Source: an uncultured Prochlorococcus sp.
Lineage (GTDB): Bacteria; Cyanobacteriota; Cyanobacteriia; PCC-6307; Cyanobiaceae
NCBI GenBank assembly: GCA_902606505.1
Contig: CACLGU010000006.1
Span: forward strand, 1-46,146
Reading direction: 5' to 3'
Length of the DNA stretch: 46,146 bases
Shown here one piece after another: positions 31,472 through 41,013 of the stretch (its first letter is position 1; every line of letters begins with the position of its first letter). The position numbers and the translations under genes were made by a program. The notes beneath the pieces were generated by a model. That model ran no database searches. It worked only from the letters and a program-made list of their open reading frames with translations, and was not told the DNA's origin.

Positions 31472-32569
31472 ATGAATTCTAAAAATAAAAAATTAAAAAT
31501 AGCAATCGCCGGACTTGGGTTTGGTAAAAAAGTTCATTTAGAGGCATTAAAAGAGTCTGATTACTTAACTCCTGTAGCTATTTATCATTACGAGAAAAAG
31601 CAAAAATCGATATTAGAAAAAGAAACGGGCTTAGATTTTTTTCATGATTGGGATGACTTAATTAAATCTCCGGAAATTGATGGGATCATTATTGCTACCC
31701 CTCCTGAATCAAGATTTAAATTAGCAAAAAGCGCACTTGAGAACAATAAAAATTTGCTACTAGAAAAACCTGTTTCAATATCTTCCCTTGAAATAGAAGA
31801 GCTTCAGAGAATATCTTTGATTAATAACTTAAGGGTATGTGTTGATTTTGAATATAGAGAAGTGCCTCTTTTTCTTCAGACAAAAAAACTTCTTGATGAA
31901 AATATATTAGGAGAAATATATTTAGTCAAATTAGATTGGTTAATGGGGAGCAGATCCGATCCTAAAAGAGCTTGGAATTGGTATTCTTTGGAAGAAAAAG
32001 GTGGAGGAGTTATTGGCGCCTTGGGTACACATGCATTCGACATGTTGAATTGGTTTTTTGGAGAATCAATAAATGTATCTGGTAAGTTAGCAACATCAAT
32101 CAAAAAAAGACCTTCACCTAATTCATCTGATTTAAATGATGTTACTAGTGAGGATGTTTGTCTCGCTAATATAGAAATATTAAACTACAGCTCCAATCTT
32201 ATTCCATGTCAGGTATCGTTATCATCGATTTCTAAAAACGGTAGAGGATTTAGTTTAGAAATATATGGAAGCGAAGGTTCACTTATTCTTAAAAGCGAAA
32301 ACCAAAAAGATTATGTCCATGGTTTTAATTTGAAATATTCAAACAACGAAAATAAAATACAAAATCTAACTGCAGATACAAATTTTAATTTTGAAAAAAC
32401 ATGGACTGATGGGAGAATAGCTCCAGTTTTAAGAATTCAAAATTTGTGGGCTCAAAGTATTATTAATAGAACACCTGTAATCCCAGGCCTATGTGAGGGA
32501 CTAGCTAGTCATAAAGTTTGCGAAGCAATAAGAGAATCGTCGAAGAGTGGGTTAAATATAAAAATATAG
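31472..32569 (+). CDS. Gfo/Idh/MocA-family oxidoreductase
   Basis: The 365-aa NAD(P)-dependent dehydrogenase has the Rossmann entry KIAIAGLGFGKKVHLEAL, GIIIATPPESRFKLAKSAL, the family-defining EKP motif in LLLEKPVSI, and the C-terminal domain with WNWYSLEEKGGGVIGALG and THAFDMLNWFFG. The substrate, usually a sugar or inositol derivative, cannot be told. It starts two bases after the preceding stop and ends 92 bases before fbaA. Confidence 0.88.
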   Translation: MNSKNKKLKIAIAGLGFGKKVHLEALKESDYLTPVAIYHYEKKQKSILEKETGLDFFHDWDDLIKSPEIDGIIIATPPESRFKLAKSALENNKNLLLEKPVSISSLEIEELQRISLINNLRVCVDFEYREVPLFLQTKKLLDENILGEIYLVKLDWLMGSRSDPKRAWNWYSLEEKGGGVIGALGTHAFDMLNWFFGESINVSGKLATSIKKRPSPNSSDLNDVTSEDVCLANIEILNYSSNLIPCQVSLSSISKNGRGFSLEIYGSEGSLILKSENQKDYVHGFNLKYSNNENKIQNLTADTNFNFEKTWTDGRIAPVLRIQNLWAQSIINRTPVIPGLCEGLASHKVCEAIRESSKSGLNIKI

Positions 32570-32661
32570 ATTTTGTATATCTTATTACGTGACATTTGAT
32601 CCCTCTTTGTACTAAACTCGCGGAAACAAGTGCTTTGTATAGCATCTAACTTATTTTAATT

Positions 32662-33735
32662 ATGGCCCTCGTTCCACTAAGACTACTTTTAGATCACGCT
32701 GCTGAGAATGGTTACGGTATTCCAGCTTTCAATGTTAATAATCTTGAGCAAGTTCAAGCAATCATGGAAGCAGCATACGAAACTGATAGTCCAGTAATCC
32801 TTCAAGCTTCAAGAGGGGCAAGAAATTATGCAGGAGAAATTTTCTTACGTCATCTAATCCTTGCTGCTACAGAAACATATCCTAATATTCCAGTGGTAAT
32901 GCACCAAGACCATGGTAATGAGCCATCAACATGTTATTCAGCAGCAATAAATGGTTTCACATCAGTAATGATGGATGGGTCTCTAGAGGCAGATGCAAAA
33001 ACACCCGCTAGTTACGAATATAATGTTGCAGTTACTAAAAAAGTAGTAGATTTTGCTCATTCAGTTGGGGTTAGTGTTGAAGGAGAATTAGGTTGCTTAG
33101 GTTCATTAGAGACAGGGAAAGGTGAAGCAGAAGATGGACATGGATTTGAAGGTGAACTTTCTACAGATATGCTTTTAACTGATCCTGAAGAAGCTGCAGA
33201 TTTTGTTGCTAAAACTAAAGTTGATGCATTAGCTATTGCTATAGGTACAAGTCATGGTGCTTATAAATTCACAAGAAAACCTACAGGAGAAGTTCTTGCA
33301 ATAAGCAGAATTGCTGAAATTCATAAAGCACTTCCAAATACCCATCTTGTAATGCATGGATCTAGTTCAGTTCCTCAAGAATGGTTGGATATCATTAACA
33401 AATATGGTGGCGAAATTCCTCAAACATATGGTGTTCCTGTTGAAGAGATTCAAGAGGGAATAAGAAATGGAGTTAGGAAAGTCAACATTGATACCGATAA
33501 CAGACTTGCTTTCACTGCCGCGGTTAGAGAGGCAGCATTTGCTGATAAGGCAAACTTTGACCCAAGACATTTCAATAAACCTGCTAGAAAATACATGAAG
33601 CAAGTTTGTCTTGATAGATACAAGCAGTTCTGGTGCGAAGGTCAAGCAAGTAAGATCAAACAAAACAGCACAAACTATTTTGCTGATCTTTACGCAAAAG
33701 GTGATTTAGATCCAAAAGTAAAAGCTGTTGTTTAA
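32662..33735 (+). CDS. fbaA: Fructose-bisphosphate aldolase, class II
   Basis: This zinc aldolase joins or splits triose phosphates and, in cyanobacteria, also forms sedoheptulose bisphosphate for the Calvin cycle. The 357-aa protein shows [18 protein letters not shown], the Zn/Asp site [40 protein letters not shown] with a zinc His, and [18 protein letters not shown]. The length and insert pattern are those of the CbbA type. The codons are more biased than average, consistent with strong expression. A terminator follows. Confidence 0.97.
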   Translation: MALVPLRLLLDHAAENGYGIPAFNVNNLEQVQAIMEAAYETDSPVILQASRGARNYAGEIFLRHLILAATETYPNIPVVMHQDHGNEPSTCYSAAINGFTSVMMDGSLEADAKTPASYEYNVAVTKKVVDFAHSVGVSVEGELGCLGSLETGKGEAEDGHGFEGELSTDMLLTDPEEAADFVAKTKVDALAIAIGTSHGAYKFTRKPTGEVLAISRIAEIHKALPNTHLVMHGSSSVPQEWLDIINKYGGEIPQTYGVPVEEIQEGIRNGVRKVNIDTDNRLAFTAAVREAAFADKANFDPRHFNKPARKYMKQVCLDRYKQFWCEGQASKIKQNSTNYFADLYAKGDLDPKVKAVV

Positions 33736-33750
33736 TTTCTTCCCAACTTA

Positions 33751-33790
33751 AATAAAAAAGGCCTCCAAAATTGGTGGTCTTTTTTATTTC
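33751..33790. terminator. Bidirectional rho-independent terminator
   Basis: Arms 33751-33768 and 33771-33788 pair over 18 positions with one G-T wobble and one T-T mismatch around an AA loop. A GC-containing middle (GGCCTCC against GGTGGTC) is flanked by A and T runs, so it can stop transcription from both fbaA and the convergent purQ; its right arm overlaps the purQ stop codon. Confidence 0.85.
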
Positions 33791-34449
33791 AATATTAATG
33801 ATTTTAATGTAAAGAGTCCATCAGTCCCACCAATTGTCCCGTCACATGCTCGCTCTGGATGAGGCATTAAACCTAGAACATTTCCCTTTTCATTAGTTAT
33901 GCCTGCGATATCGAATGAGGACCCATTAGGATTATTTTTATATCTCAAAGCAATCAATTCATTATCTACAAGTTTTTTTAAAGTATCAGAATCACAATGA
34001 TATCTTCCTTCCCCATGCGCTATTGGCAACTTAATAGTTTGTTTTTTATCTCCATTATTAAACCAACCTCCTTTTGAAGAAACAATATCCAGTTCAACAT
34101 CATCACAGATAAAATTAAGGTTTTTATTTGCAACAAGAGCACCAGACAAAAACCCTGATTCAGTCAAAATTTGAAACCCATTACAAATTCCTAAAACTCT
34201 TTTCCCGCTTTTAACAAACTCATCCAAGGCATTTATTAATGGAGAGAATCTCGCAATTGCTCCGCATCTTAAATAATCACCATAGCTAAATCCTCCTGGT
34301 AACACTATTGCATCTACTTCACTTAAATCTGAAGACTCATGCCACAAGTATTTTGTTCTAATATCTAGACAACCTTCCAATGCCCATGAAACATCACGAT
34401 CACAATTAGACCCAGGGAATACAACAACTCCTACAGTAAAATTATCCAT
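33784..34449 (-). CDS. purQ: Phosphoribosylformylglycinamidine synthase glutaminase subunit PurQ
   Basis: PurQ supplies ammonia from glutamine to PurL in purine synthesis, in a complex with PurS. The 221-aa class I amidotransferase has [34 protein letters not shown], the nucleophile in [11 protein letters not shown], and the His/Glu dyad in [11 protein letters not shown]. PurS lies immediately upstream, one base apart, as expected for the small-subunit type of the enzyme. Confidence 0.97.
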   Translation of the reverse strand: MDNFTVGVVVFPGSNCDRDVSWALEGCLDIRTKYLWHESSDLSEVDAIVLPGGFSYGDYLRCGAIARFSPLINALDEFVKSGKRVLGICNGFQILTESGFLSGALVANKNLNFICDDVELDIVSSKGGWFNNGDKKQTIKLPIAHGEGRYHCDSDTLKKLVDNELIALRYKNNPNGSSFDIAGITNEKGNVLGLMPHPERACDGTIGGTDGLFTLKSLILK

Positions 34450-34450
34450 C

Positions 34451-34705
34451 TTATAATTTTTTTAGTGAATACTCATAATCTTCAATAACAGTATTTGCGA
34501 ATAACCTATCACACAATAAATCAATTTTTTCTCTTACTTCGTTTTCACCATTACCTTCAATTTTCACCTCAATCATTTTTCCTATACGTAATGATTTTAT
34601 TCCATCAGCTCCAAGTTTTATAGAAGCAGATTTAGTAGCTTCCCCTGCTGGATCTAAAACTGAGGGTCTTAGTCTTACAAAAACTTTTACAGCAAATTGG
34701 TCCAA
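34451..34705 (-). CDS. purS: Phosphoribosylformylglycinamidine synthase subunit PurS
   Basis: The 84-aa protein is the small structural subunit linking PurL and PurQ. It shows the PurS pattern [20 protein letters not shown], then [20 protein letters not shown] and the C-terminal [21 protein letters not shown] at 34705; the stop lies one base before the purQ start. purL is not in this window. Confidence 0.96.
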   Translation of the reverse strand: MDQFAVKVFVRLRPSVLDPAGEATKSASIKLGADGIKSLRIGKMIEVKIEGNGENEVREKIDLLCDRLFANTVIEDYEYSLKKL

Positions 34706-34803
34706 TTAAAAATTAATTTCTATTAGAAGATTAGTTTAAATTTTAATAAAAAGTACTATTGATTAATAAACAAATATTTTTTTACCTTAGGGTTTCTGAG
34801 TTA

Positions 34804-34968
34804 TTAAATATTTATGTAGCCTCTACCAAAACAAACTAAGCAAGTCCTTCTTGAATTTTCATGTGTTTTAAAATTTCCTGCTCCTCCACATTTTGAACAT
34901 TTTATTTTATCAATTGAAGTAACATCGTCAGAGATTATTTGTTTTAAAGCAATTTTTGGATTTTCCAT
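34804..34968 (-). CDS. 54-aa DnaJ-type zinc-finger protein
   Basis: ATG at 34968, TAA at 34804. After a 23-residue N-terminus, the protein has C24-x2-C27-GGAG and C43-x2-C46-FGRG, two CxxCxGxG half-motifs that together bind one zinc as in DnaJ and the BSD2-like or plastid DnaJ-related small proteins. There is no J domain. It lies 46 bases downstream of the CobW GTPase end on the same strand. A chaperone or thiol/metal role is an inference from the fold only. Confidence 0.7.
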   Translation of the reverse strand: MENPKIALKQIISDDVTSIDKIKCSKCGGAGNFKTHENSRRTCLVCFGRGYINI

Positions 34969-35014
34969 CTTGGGTTGTCTACTGCAGTATGTATCCCGGC
35001 AGATAACTATAAAA

Positions 35015-36079
35015 TCAAATTGCTATTTTTGGGTCACTTAAAATCTTAAATTTCTCTTTAATTTTTCTATTGAAAGTTTTTATAGATTTTTCATCAAAGG
35101 AAATTATTACTAATTCAAGTCCAGCATTATCATTTGGTCTCCAACAATTGTTTGGAGCTTCTTCAAACCAAGTATTAATTTTCTTTCCAACAATTTGTAT
35201 TTGTAAAGGCAATGATTTGTTTGGGATCCAAATACGTCCTTTTATTCGAAGAATGTTTAATTCATCCAAGATTTTTGACATCTCCTTTTCAAAGTCATTT
35301 TTTTCAAGGAAATAATTTAATTTAAATGAATCTGATACAAGCTCAACATGATTATGGTCATGTTCTTCCGTTAAAAATTCTTTATAATTCTCTTTTTTAA
35401 AATTAAAATCAAATAGATAATTTAAATCAATTTTGCCATTCTTGGACTTAAGGACTGGTGTAGATGAATTTAGACTTCCTTGAATTTTATTTTTTACAAC
35501 GTCAAACTGATCATCATTTAAGATATCTGATCTAGAGACTAAAACGATATCAGAAACTTCTAGTTGCTCCTCAAAAAGTTCATCTATAGTGGCGTTGTGA
35601 TCAATTTTATCTGTTTCATTATATTGTTTTGTTATTTTATTTAAATCATTAATTGGTGAACCATTAAGCATTGATTCTCCATTAACGATACCAACAACAA
35701 CATCAAGGTAGATGGAAGACCTAATCTCAGGCCAGTTAAGTGCTTGAATTAAGGGAATTGGTAGTGCCAAGCCACTTGTTTCGATAATTATTGATTCAAT
35801 AGGAGGATTAAATTCTAGGAGAGCTTTTATTGATGGAACAAAATCATCTTGAACAGTACAACATAAACATCCATTGTTTAATTCGATCATGCAGTCTTCT
35901 TCAGATTCATCACATTTATCACAACTTTTAATCAAATCACCGTCAATTCCAACATCACCAAATTCATTAATTATTAAACCAAATTTTTTATTACTCTCTT
36001 TTAATAGATATCTTAGAAAAGTTGTTTTACCTGAACCAAGAAATCCCGAAACAACTATAACTGGTATTTTTTTTTTCAT
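35015..36079 (-). CDS. CobW/G3E-family metallochaperone GTPase
   Basis: The 354-aa protein has the G3E P-loop VVSGFLGSGKTTFLRYL (12-20 core), the metal-binding NGCLCC (C71, C73, C74), IIETSGLALP with the Walker B-like ETSG, base recognition VSRSD and a His-rich stretch HDHNH (about 239-243), then a CobW C-terminal domain. Such GTPases deliver zinc, cobalt or other metals to enzymes. An additional C53-x2-C56 and C63 just before CxCC is notable. B12 synthesis or zinc allocation are both possible. Stop 10 bases after the upstream pentapeptide-repeat gene start region, same strand. Confidence 0.87.
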   Translation of the reverse strand: MKKKIPVIVVSGFLGSGKTTFLRYLLKESNKKFGLIINEFGDVGIDGDLIKSCDKCDESEEDCMIELNNGCLCCTVQDDFVPSIKALLEFNPPIESIIIETSGLALPIPLIQALNWPEIRSSIYLDVVVGIVNGESMLNGSPINDLNKITKQYNETDKIDHNATIDELFEEQLEVSDIVLVSRSDILNDDQFDVVKNKIQGSLNSSTPVLKSKNGKIDLNYLFDFNFKKENYKEFLTEEHDHNHVELVSDSFKLNYFLEKNDFEKEMSKILDELNILRIKGRIWIPNKSLPLQIQIVGKKINTWFEEAPNNCWRPNDNAGLELVIISFDEKSIKTFNRKIKEKFKILSDPKIAI

Positions 36080-36088
36080 CTTTGATGA

Positions 36089-36601
36089 TTAACAGCCTAG
36101 GCTATATTCAGTACTTTCTCCTGTAGAACTATTTGTGCCATTAGCGATCGCACATAATTGTTTTTGTTGTGTACGACTAAGAACAGCATCTGTAAAATCT
36201 GCACCATCTATTTTCGCACCTTCAAAATTACTCTCCATTAATAAAGCATTAGTAAAATTAACATCCGAAAGGTCAGCATCTGTAAAGTCTGTTGCATATG
36301 CTAGTGCATCTCTTAAATTTGCTCCAGTAAACTTTGAGTTTTGCAATTTACTATTATTGAACACCGCCCCTTCTAAATTACTTTCACTGAAATTAAACCC
36401 ATTCAAATCAAACTTAACGTATTCGTTACCGCTTAAGTCTTGACCATGCATATCTGGCTCTAAATTAAGGTCTTGCTGGTTTCTAATCTCAGGAGGTCTT
36501 TTAGCCCATGCAGAATTTACAGAATTAAAAAATAAAATCCCAACGAATAACAAAGTAATTAATGCATTCTTTAATGAGGGGAAAACAATTGATTTAATCA
36601 T
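36089..36601 (-). CDS. Exported pentapeptide-repeat protein
   Basis: The 170-aa protein begins with a signal peptide (ALITLLFVGILFFNSVNSAWA, cleavage near residue 33). From about residue 65 to 150 it consists of A(D/N)LxxxxF pentapeptide repeats such as ANLRDALAYATDFTDADLSD and VNFTNALLMESNFEGAKIDG, forming a right-handed quadrilateral helix. Two C-terminal cysteines (QKQLCAIANG and the final GC) could make a disulfide. It probably resides in the thylakoid lumen or periplasm. Function unknown; it shares a strand with the CobW gene 9 bases downstream. Confidence 0.88.
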   Translation of the reverse strand: MIKSIVFPSLKNALITLLFVGILFFNSVNSAWAKRPPEIRNQQDLNLEPDMHGQDLSGNEYVKFDLNGFNFSESNLEGAVFNNSKLQNSKFTGANLRDALAYATDFTDADLSDVNFTNALLMESNFEGAKIDGADFTDAVLSRTQQKQLCAIANGTNSSTGESTEYSLGC

Positions 36602-36664
36602 AATAAGACTGTATTTTAGAACTTAAGTATTTAAAGTTTGTAAGAGTATCTTAAAGGAAAATAT

Positions 36665-37282
36665 ATGGCAATGTCACTAAAGGTTATTGTTCCTCCTCAT
36701 CCATTAATAAAACATTGGCTTTCAATATTGCGAGAAAAAAATACTCCAAGTATTTTGTACTCAACAGGATATGAGCAATTAGGGAAATGGCTTACATATG
36801 AAGCATTACGTAATTGGCTGCCATATAAAAAAGAAATAGTAAATACTGATAATGGAGACGCAGATGGATTCTTTATTAATAATGATTATCCAACAAGAGT
36901 GCTCGCAATGTTGCCCGAAGGGTTATCTCTTTGGTTTGGATCTAAAGAAGTAATTCCTAATTCAACCCTCTCATTAGGAGAACTTCCTAAAACTATTAAA
37001 TCAAATGAAGGAATTATATTTTATTCAGAACAAATAACGACAAAATCAGCAACATTAGAAACTTTAATTAAATTGAAGGATTTAGGTGTTGATTCAAATA
37101 GGATTCTTTTAATAACTGCTATTTGCTCAAATAAAGGGTTAAATGAAATTGCCAAATTACTCCCTAATCAGGTAATTTACACTTCTTGCATAGATGAGGA
37201 AGACGAAAAAACACAATTATTAGTTCCGGGTATTGGGAATCCTCTATCGCGTTTAAGTACTATATTTCAAGATAAGAACTAA
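36665..37282 (+). CDS. Uracil phosphoribosyltransferase-like protein
   Basis: The 205-aa protein aligns by eye with UPRT: HPLIKHWLSILREKNTPS and LTYEALRNWLP at the N-terminus, and VIYTSCIDEEDEKTQLLVPG with IGNPLSRL at the C-terminus, where UPRT binds uracil (family PGLGDAGDR). However, the PRPP-binding motif near residue 120-130, typically DPMLATGGS, reads SEQITTKSAT here, and the dimer-arm region is also divergent. It may be catalytically inactive or have another role. Start ATG at 36665; a second ATG is two codons later. Confidence 0.7.
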   Translation: MAMSLKVIVPPHPLIKHWLSILREKNTPSILYSTGYEQLGKWLTYEALRNWLPYKKEIVNTDNGDADGFFINNDYPTRVLAMLPEGLSLWFGSKEVIPNSTLSLGELPKTIKSNEGIIFYSEQITTKSATLETLIKLKDLGVDSNRILLITAICSNKGLNEIAKLLPNQVIYTSCIDEEDEKTQLLVPGIGNPLSRLSTIFQDKN

Positions 37283-37311
37283 TATAGAATATAGGAGTAA
37301 ATATTTTACCA

Positions 37312-37602
37312 ATGTCTGAATACAGAGATTCGTCTTCAAATAATCTTTTATCATTAATAAGTGGTGCTTTTATTGGAGCAGCAGGTCTAGCTTGGTGGTT
37401 AATATCCGAAGCAGACAAAAGAAAGGAGGAAAAAAAACAAAAAGCAATGATGTATTCCTCCAGAATTCAAGATGGCTCAGAAGCGATTGATTCAAATGAA
37501 AATATAAATGAAGTTGAAGGAGAGAATCTGGAGAAGAAAGTTGAGCAACTTAATTCTGCAATTGCTGATGTGAGGAAGCAACTTGAAGAGTTGGGGCAAT
37601 AG
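37312..37602 (+). CDS. Membrane-anchored coiled-coil protein, 96 aa
   Basis: A Ser/Asn-rich N-terminus is followed by one membrane helix (LLSLISGAFIGAAGLAWWLI, about 13-32), a basic KRKEEKKQK patch that sets the tail in the cytoplasm, an acidic linker and a C-terminal coiled coil (NLEKKVEQLNSAIADVRKQL). The family is not recognised, but the organisation is common among small cyanobacterial thylakoid-associated proteins. It precedes ilvD by 23 bases and may be co-transcribed. Confidence 0.75.
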   Translation: MSEYRDSSSNNLLSLISGAFIGAAGLAWWLISEADKRKEEKKQKAMMYSSRIQDGSEAIDSNENINEVEGENLEKKVEQLNSAIADVRKQLEELGQ

Positions 37603-37625
37603 AATAAAAAAGGTTTTCAAATAAT

Positions 37626-39299
37626 ATGAATAAACTCAGATCATCTGCAATAACTCAAGGTGTGCAAAGATCCCCTAACAGATCGATGTTAAGAGCTGTT
37701 GGATTTAATGATGAAGATTTTAATAAACCTATTATTGGAGTTGCTAATGGATACAGCACCATAACACCATGCAATATGGGTTTAAATAAGTTAGCTCTAA
37801 AAGCTGAAGAGTCAATAAAAAGATCAGGTGGGATGCCGCAGATGTTTGGGACTATAACAGTTAGTGATGGCATTTCTATGGGAACAGAGGGCATGAAATA
37901 TTCCCTAGTTTCAAGAGAAGTTATTGCTGATTCTATTGAAACAGCATGCAATGCTCAGAGTATGGATGGAGTACTTGCTATAGGTGGATGTGATAAAAAT
38001 ATGCCGGGTGCCATGATTGCGATTGCAAGAATGAATATTCCCTCAATTTTCATTTACGGAGGGACAATAAAGCCTGGGAAATTGCATGGAGAAGATCTTA
38101 CTGTTGTTAGTGCATTTGAAGCTGTTGGACAATTAACATCAGGCAAAATTAATGAAGAAAGGCTTATCCAAGTTGAGAAAAATTGTATTCCTGGTGCTGG
38201 TAGCTGTGGAGGAATGTTTACAGCTAATACAATGTCTGCGGTTATTGAAGTATTAGGGTTAAGTCTTCCTCACAGTTCCACTATGGCTGCTGAAGATCTT
38301 GAAAAAGAACTAAGTGCAGATAAAAGTGCTGAGATATTAGTCTCTGCAATAGAAAAAGATATAAGACCTCTAGACCTAATGACTAAGAAAGCATTTGAAA
38401 ATGCAATATCAGTAATTATGGCAATTGGCGGATCAACAAATGCGGTATTGCACATCTTAGCTATTGCGAATACTGCAGGAATAGATATCAACATTAATGA
38501 TTTTGAGAGAATCAGACAAAAAGTACCCGTTATTTGTGACCTTAAACCGAGTGGTAAATATGTGACGGTGGATCTTCATAAGGCAGGTGGTATTCCACAA
38601 GTAATGAAAATACTTTTGAATGCAGGATTAATTCATGGCGATTGCAAAAACATTGAAGGCAAAACCATCTCAGAATACTTACAGAATATTCCAGATAAGC
38701 CTCCAACAAATCAAAATGTCATAAGAGACATAGATGACCCTCTTTATAAAAAAGGACATCTAGCGATATTAAAAGGTAACTTAGCGAGCGAAGGTTCTGT
38801 AGCCAAAATTAGCGGAGTAAAAAACCCTGTATTAACAGGTCCTGCAAAGATTTTTGAAAGTGAAGAGGAATGTTTAAAATCCATATTAAATAACGATATC
38901 AAAGCTGGTGATGTTGTTGTTATTAGAAACGAAGGTCCTGTAGGAGGTCCAGGCATGAGAGAAATGTTAGCTCCAACATCTGCGATTGTTGGTCAAGGGC
39001 TAGGAGAGAAGGTGGCCTTAATTACCGATGGCAGATTTAGCGGGGGTACCTATGGTCTTGTTGTAGGTCACATAGCTCCAGAGGCTGCTGTAGGAGGAAA
39101 TATTGCTCTAATAAAACAAGGTGATTTAATTACAGTAGATGCTGTAAAACAACTAATTGAAGTTGACTTATCTGACGAAGAATTAGAAAAAAGAAAAAAA
39201 GATTGGGTAAAACCTATTCAAAAATACAAAAGAGGAATTCTTTCAAAATATTCGAGAATCGTAAGCACATCAAGTTTAGGGGCTGTTACTGATTTATAA
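37626..39299 (+). CDS. ilvD: Dihydroxy-acid dehydratase IlvD
   Basis: IlvD is the Fe-S dehydratase of valine, isoleucine and leucine synthesis. The 557-aa enzyme shows the cluster cysteines in [13 protein letters not shown] and [14 protein letters not shown] and a further ligand region near the N-terminus (TITPCNMGL), plus [15 protein letters not shown] and [12 protein letters not shown]. The length is standard. ATG at 37626. Confidence 0.97.
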   Translation: MNKLRSSAITQGVQRSPNRSMLRAVGFNDEDFNKPIIGVANGYSTITPCNMGLNKLALKAEESIKRSGGMPQMFGTITVSDGISMGTEGMKYSLVSREVIADSIETACNAQSMDGVLAIGGCDKNMPGAMIAIARMNIPSIFIYGGTIKPGKLHGEDLTVVSAFEAVGQLTSGKINEERLIQVEKNCIPGAGSCGGMFTANTMSAVIEVLGLSLPHSSTMAAEDLEKELSADKSAEILVSAIEKDIRPLDLMTKKAFENAISVIMAIGGSTNAVLHILAIANTAGIDININDFERIRQKVPVICDLKPSGKYVTVDLHKAGGIPQVMKILLNAGLIHGDCKNIEGKTISEYLQNIPDKPPTNQNVIRDIDDPLYKKGHLAILKGNLASEGSVAKISGVKNPVLTGPAKIFESEEECLKSILNNDIKAGDVVVIRNEGPVGGPGMREMLAPTSAIVGQGLGEKVALITDGRFSGGTYGLVVGHIAPEAAVGGNIALIKQGDLITVDAVKQLIEVDLSDEELEKRKKDWVKPIQKYKRGILSKYSRIVSTSSLGAVTDL

Positions 39300-39320
39300 A
39301 TCAGCACAAATTTTATTTTC

Positions 39321-39707
39321 TTAATCAATAAAACTTTTTATCCTATTTGCTAAATTTTCCAATCTAGCGCTGTATTTAGGAGAGTTGCATTTTTTCCCAT
39401 TATTGCTATCCATCCATAATGTTTTAACTCCACACCATAATATTGGTTCATCAGGGAAATTAAGCTTAGAGATTACTAAAACCAACTCTTTATTTGATTT
39501 AAAAAGTTCTAATTCAAGATCATAAATTTCTAATCTTTTGCCTTCTTTATCTCGACATAAGATATTAACTGTTAAATCTATATCTTCATCTTCGAATTCG
39601 TATTCACCATTTATTTTTACGACAGAATGAACAAAAGGTTTATTTGTTAAATCTGCTGACTTAGCGATTAAGCTCTCTATATTTTTAGGTGGATTTTCAA
39701 AAAACAC
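39321..39707 (-). CDS. Hypothetical protein, 128 aa
   Basis: A soluble, acidic protein with a beta-rich middle (VHSVVKINGEYEFEDEDIDL, then LVLVISKLNFPDEPILWCGV) and a C-terminal helix. No signal peptide or known motif. The start ATG at 39707 overlaps the end of the CIA30-domain gene by 11 bases, so the two are translationally coupled and may work together. It appears to be a cyanobacterial protein of unknown function. Confidence 0.7.
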   Translation of the reverse strand: MFFENPPKNIESLIAKSADLTNKPFVHSVVKINGEYEFEDEDIDLTVNILCRDKEGKRLEIYDLELELFKSNKELVLVISKLNFPDEPILWCGVKTLWMDSNNGKKCNSPKYSARLENLANRIKSFID

Positions 39708-40245
39708 TTATTGATTTAATTAAAACTTTTATTGAACCCTGTTTAAACTCATTATTAAGTAATCCATCATCACCAAACTTAGAGTGTAGTAGTTGCAATC
39801 TTTTAATTTTAGATGGCTTGAATTTAAATGGAAAACGTACTTTATTAGCTCTTACTGAAGGTTTTAGCTCACTAAAAGGAATTTGAATATTTGTTGTCCC
39901 GAATTTTTTTGTTGGGAATGATTTAATCCATCTAAGTCCACCCGGAATAAATTCGGTTAGTCCTAGCAAGTCATCTTCACAAGCGACAGCAAATTTAAAA
40001 GTTCTTCCTTGTCCATCAATATTTAATTCAAAGGATGAATACTCAGATACATTTAAAGAAGGTTTATATATAGACGATCTACAACTAACAAATCCTCCTG
40101 CTTTCTCGACAATATTACCCTTTAATATCAAACCCGAATTTGAAATTTCACAAAAAGCTGAACTTGATCCGCCCATAACAGTATCATTTAATGTTTTCCA
40201 ACCATCGAACTCCTTTTTCTGGAATAAAAATTTTTTCTTACTCAT
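39697..40245 (-). CDS. CIA30-domain protein
   Basis: The 182-aa protein matches the CIA30 (complex I intermediate-associated protein 30) galactose-binding-like beta sandwich: WKTLNDTVMGGSSSAFCEIS, GGFVSCRSSIYKP, SSFELNIDGQGRTFKFAV and VRFPFKFKPSKIKRLQLLHS. In mitochondria CIA30 helps assemble NADH dehydrogenase; in cyanobacteria and plastids relatives such as HCF173 help photosystem expression. Here only the domain can be claimed. It overlaps the following 128-aa gene by 11 bases and follows pgl by 30. Confidence 0.85.
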   Translation of the reverse strand: MSKKKFLFQKKEFDGWKTLNDTVMGGSSSAFCEISNSGLILKGNIVEKAGGFVSCRSSIYKPSLNVSEYSSFELNIDGQGRTFKFAVACEDDLLGLTEFIPGGLRWIKSFPTKKFGTTNIQIPFSELKPSVRANKVRFPFKFKPSKIKRLQLLHSKFGDDGLLNNEFKQGSIKVLIKSISVF

Positions 40246-40275
40246 TAAATAATTTAAATTATTAATAGACTTTAA

Positions 40276-41013
40276 CTAAATTTCTAATTCTTTTGCTGAT
40301 TCCTGATCACAAAATATTGAAATTTGATTAATTGATTTTATTAATTTTGATGGTGTTCTATCAGGTGGCTCTTTTGCATCTAATAACCTCTCAAGAGCAA
40401 TTCTTTTAGAAGCTCCACTAACTAAAAATATTATCTTTGAAGAGGCTGAAAGAACCTTTGGCGTTAATGAAATTCTTTTTAAACCTTTACCTTCATTAAA
40501 AATAACAAAATCATCTACATTATTATTTTTTTGATATGGGAATAGTGAGGCTGTATGACCATCGTCTCCAAGACCTAATAATGTTAAATCAAAAGTTGGA
40601 GGGTTTGATCCGCATTTTTCAAATAATTTTGAAATAAATTGATTTTTTGTAGCTTCATCATCAGCATTTAAATCATTGAAAATTTGATAAAAAAAAGCTT
40701 TAGATCCAAAATTAGTTAACAATGAATTCTTCAACATTAACGAGTTACTCAATTCTGAATTTGGATCAACACATCTTTCATCTCCTAAAAAGACATCAAC
40801 CATATCCCATCTAAGATCACTTTTTGATAAAAGCTTATAGACAGATTTAGGAGTTGAACCTCCACTTACACAAAATTTGAATCTTTCTTTGTTATTTAAT
40901 GTATGAACAATTTGGCTTTCAATAAACTTAAAGACCTCTGAGGATAGTTCTAACTTGTCTTTGTAAATGTAGAGTGTATATCCATTTTTAACCTTTTCAA
41001 TCATTTCATCCAT
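40276..41013 (-). CDS. pgl: 6-phosphogluconolactonase
   Basis: Pgl hydrolyses 6-phosphogluconolactone, the second oxidative pentose-phosphate step. The 245-aa DevB-type enzyme shows FKFCVSGGSTPKSVYKLL, the active-site VDVFLGDERCVDPNSELSN, LTLLGLGDDGHTASLFP and a C-terminal RIALERLLDAKEPP. The start ATG at 41013 lies 13 bases inside the 3' end of gnd, the enzyme of the next step, so the two are coupled. Confidence 0.95.
   Translation of the reverse strand: MDEMIEKVKNGYTLYIYKDKLELSSEVFKFIESQIVHTLNNKERFKFCVSGGSTPKSVYKLLSKSDLRWDMVDVFLGDERCVDPNSELSNSLMLKNSLLTNFGSKAFFYQIFNDLNADDEATKNQFISKLFEKCGSNPPTFDLTLLGLGDDGHTASLFPYQKNNNVDDFVIFNEGKGLKRISLTPKVLSASSKIIFLVSGASKRIALERLLDAKEPPDRTPSKLIKSINQISIFCDQESAKELEI

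Noticed and set aside
32570..32661. Promoter of fbaA (GTGACA box)
   Set aside because: A GTGACA -35-like box is present, but no acceptable -10 hexamer sits at 16-18 bases, so I did not call it.
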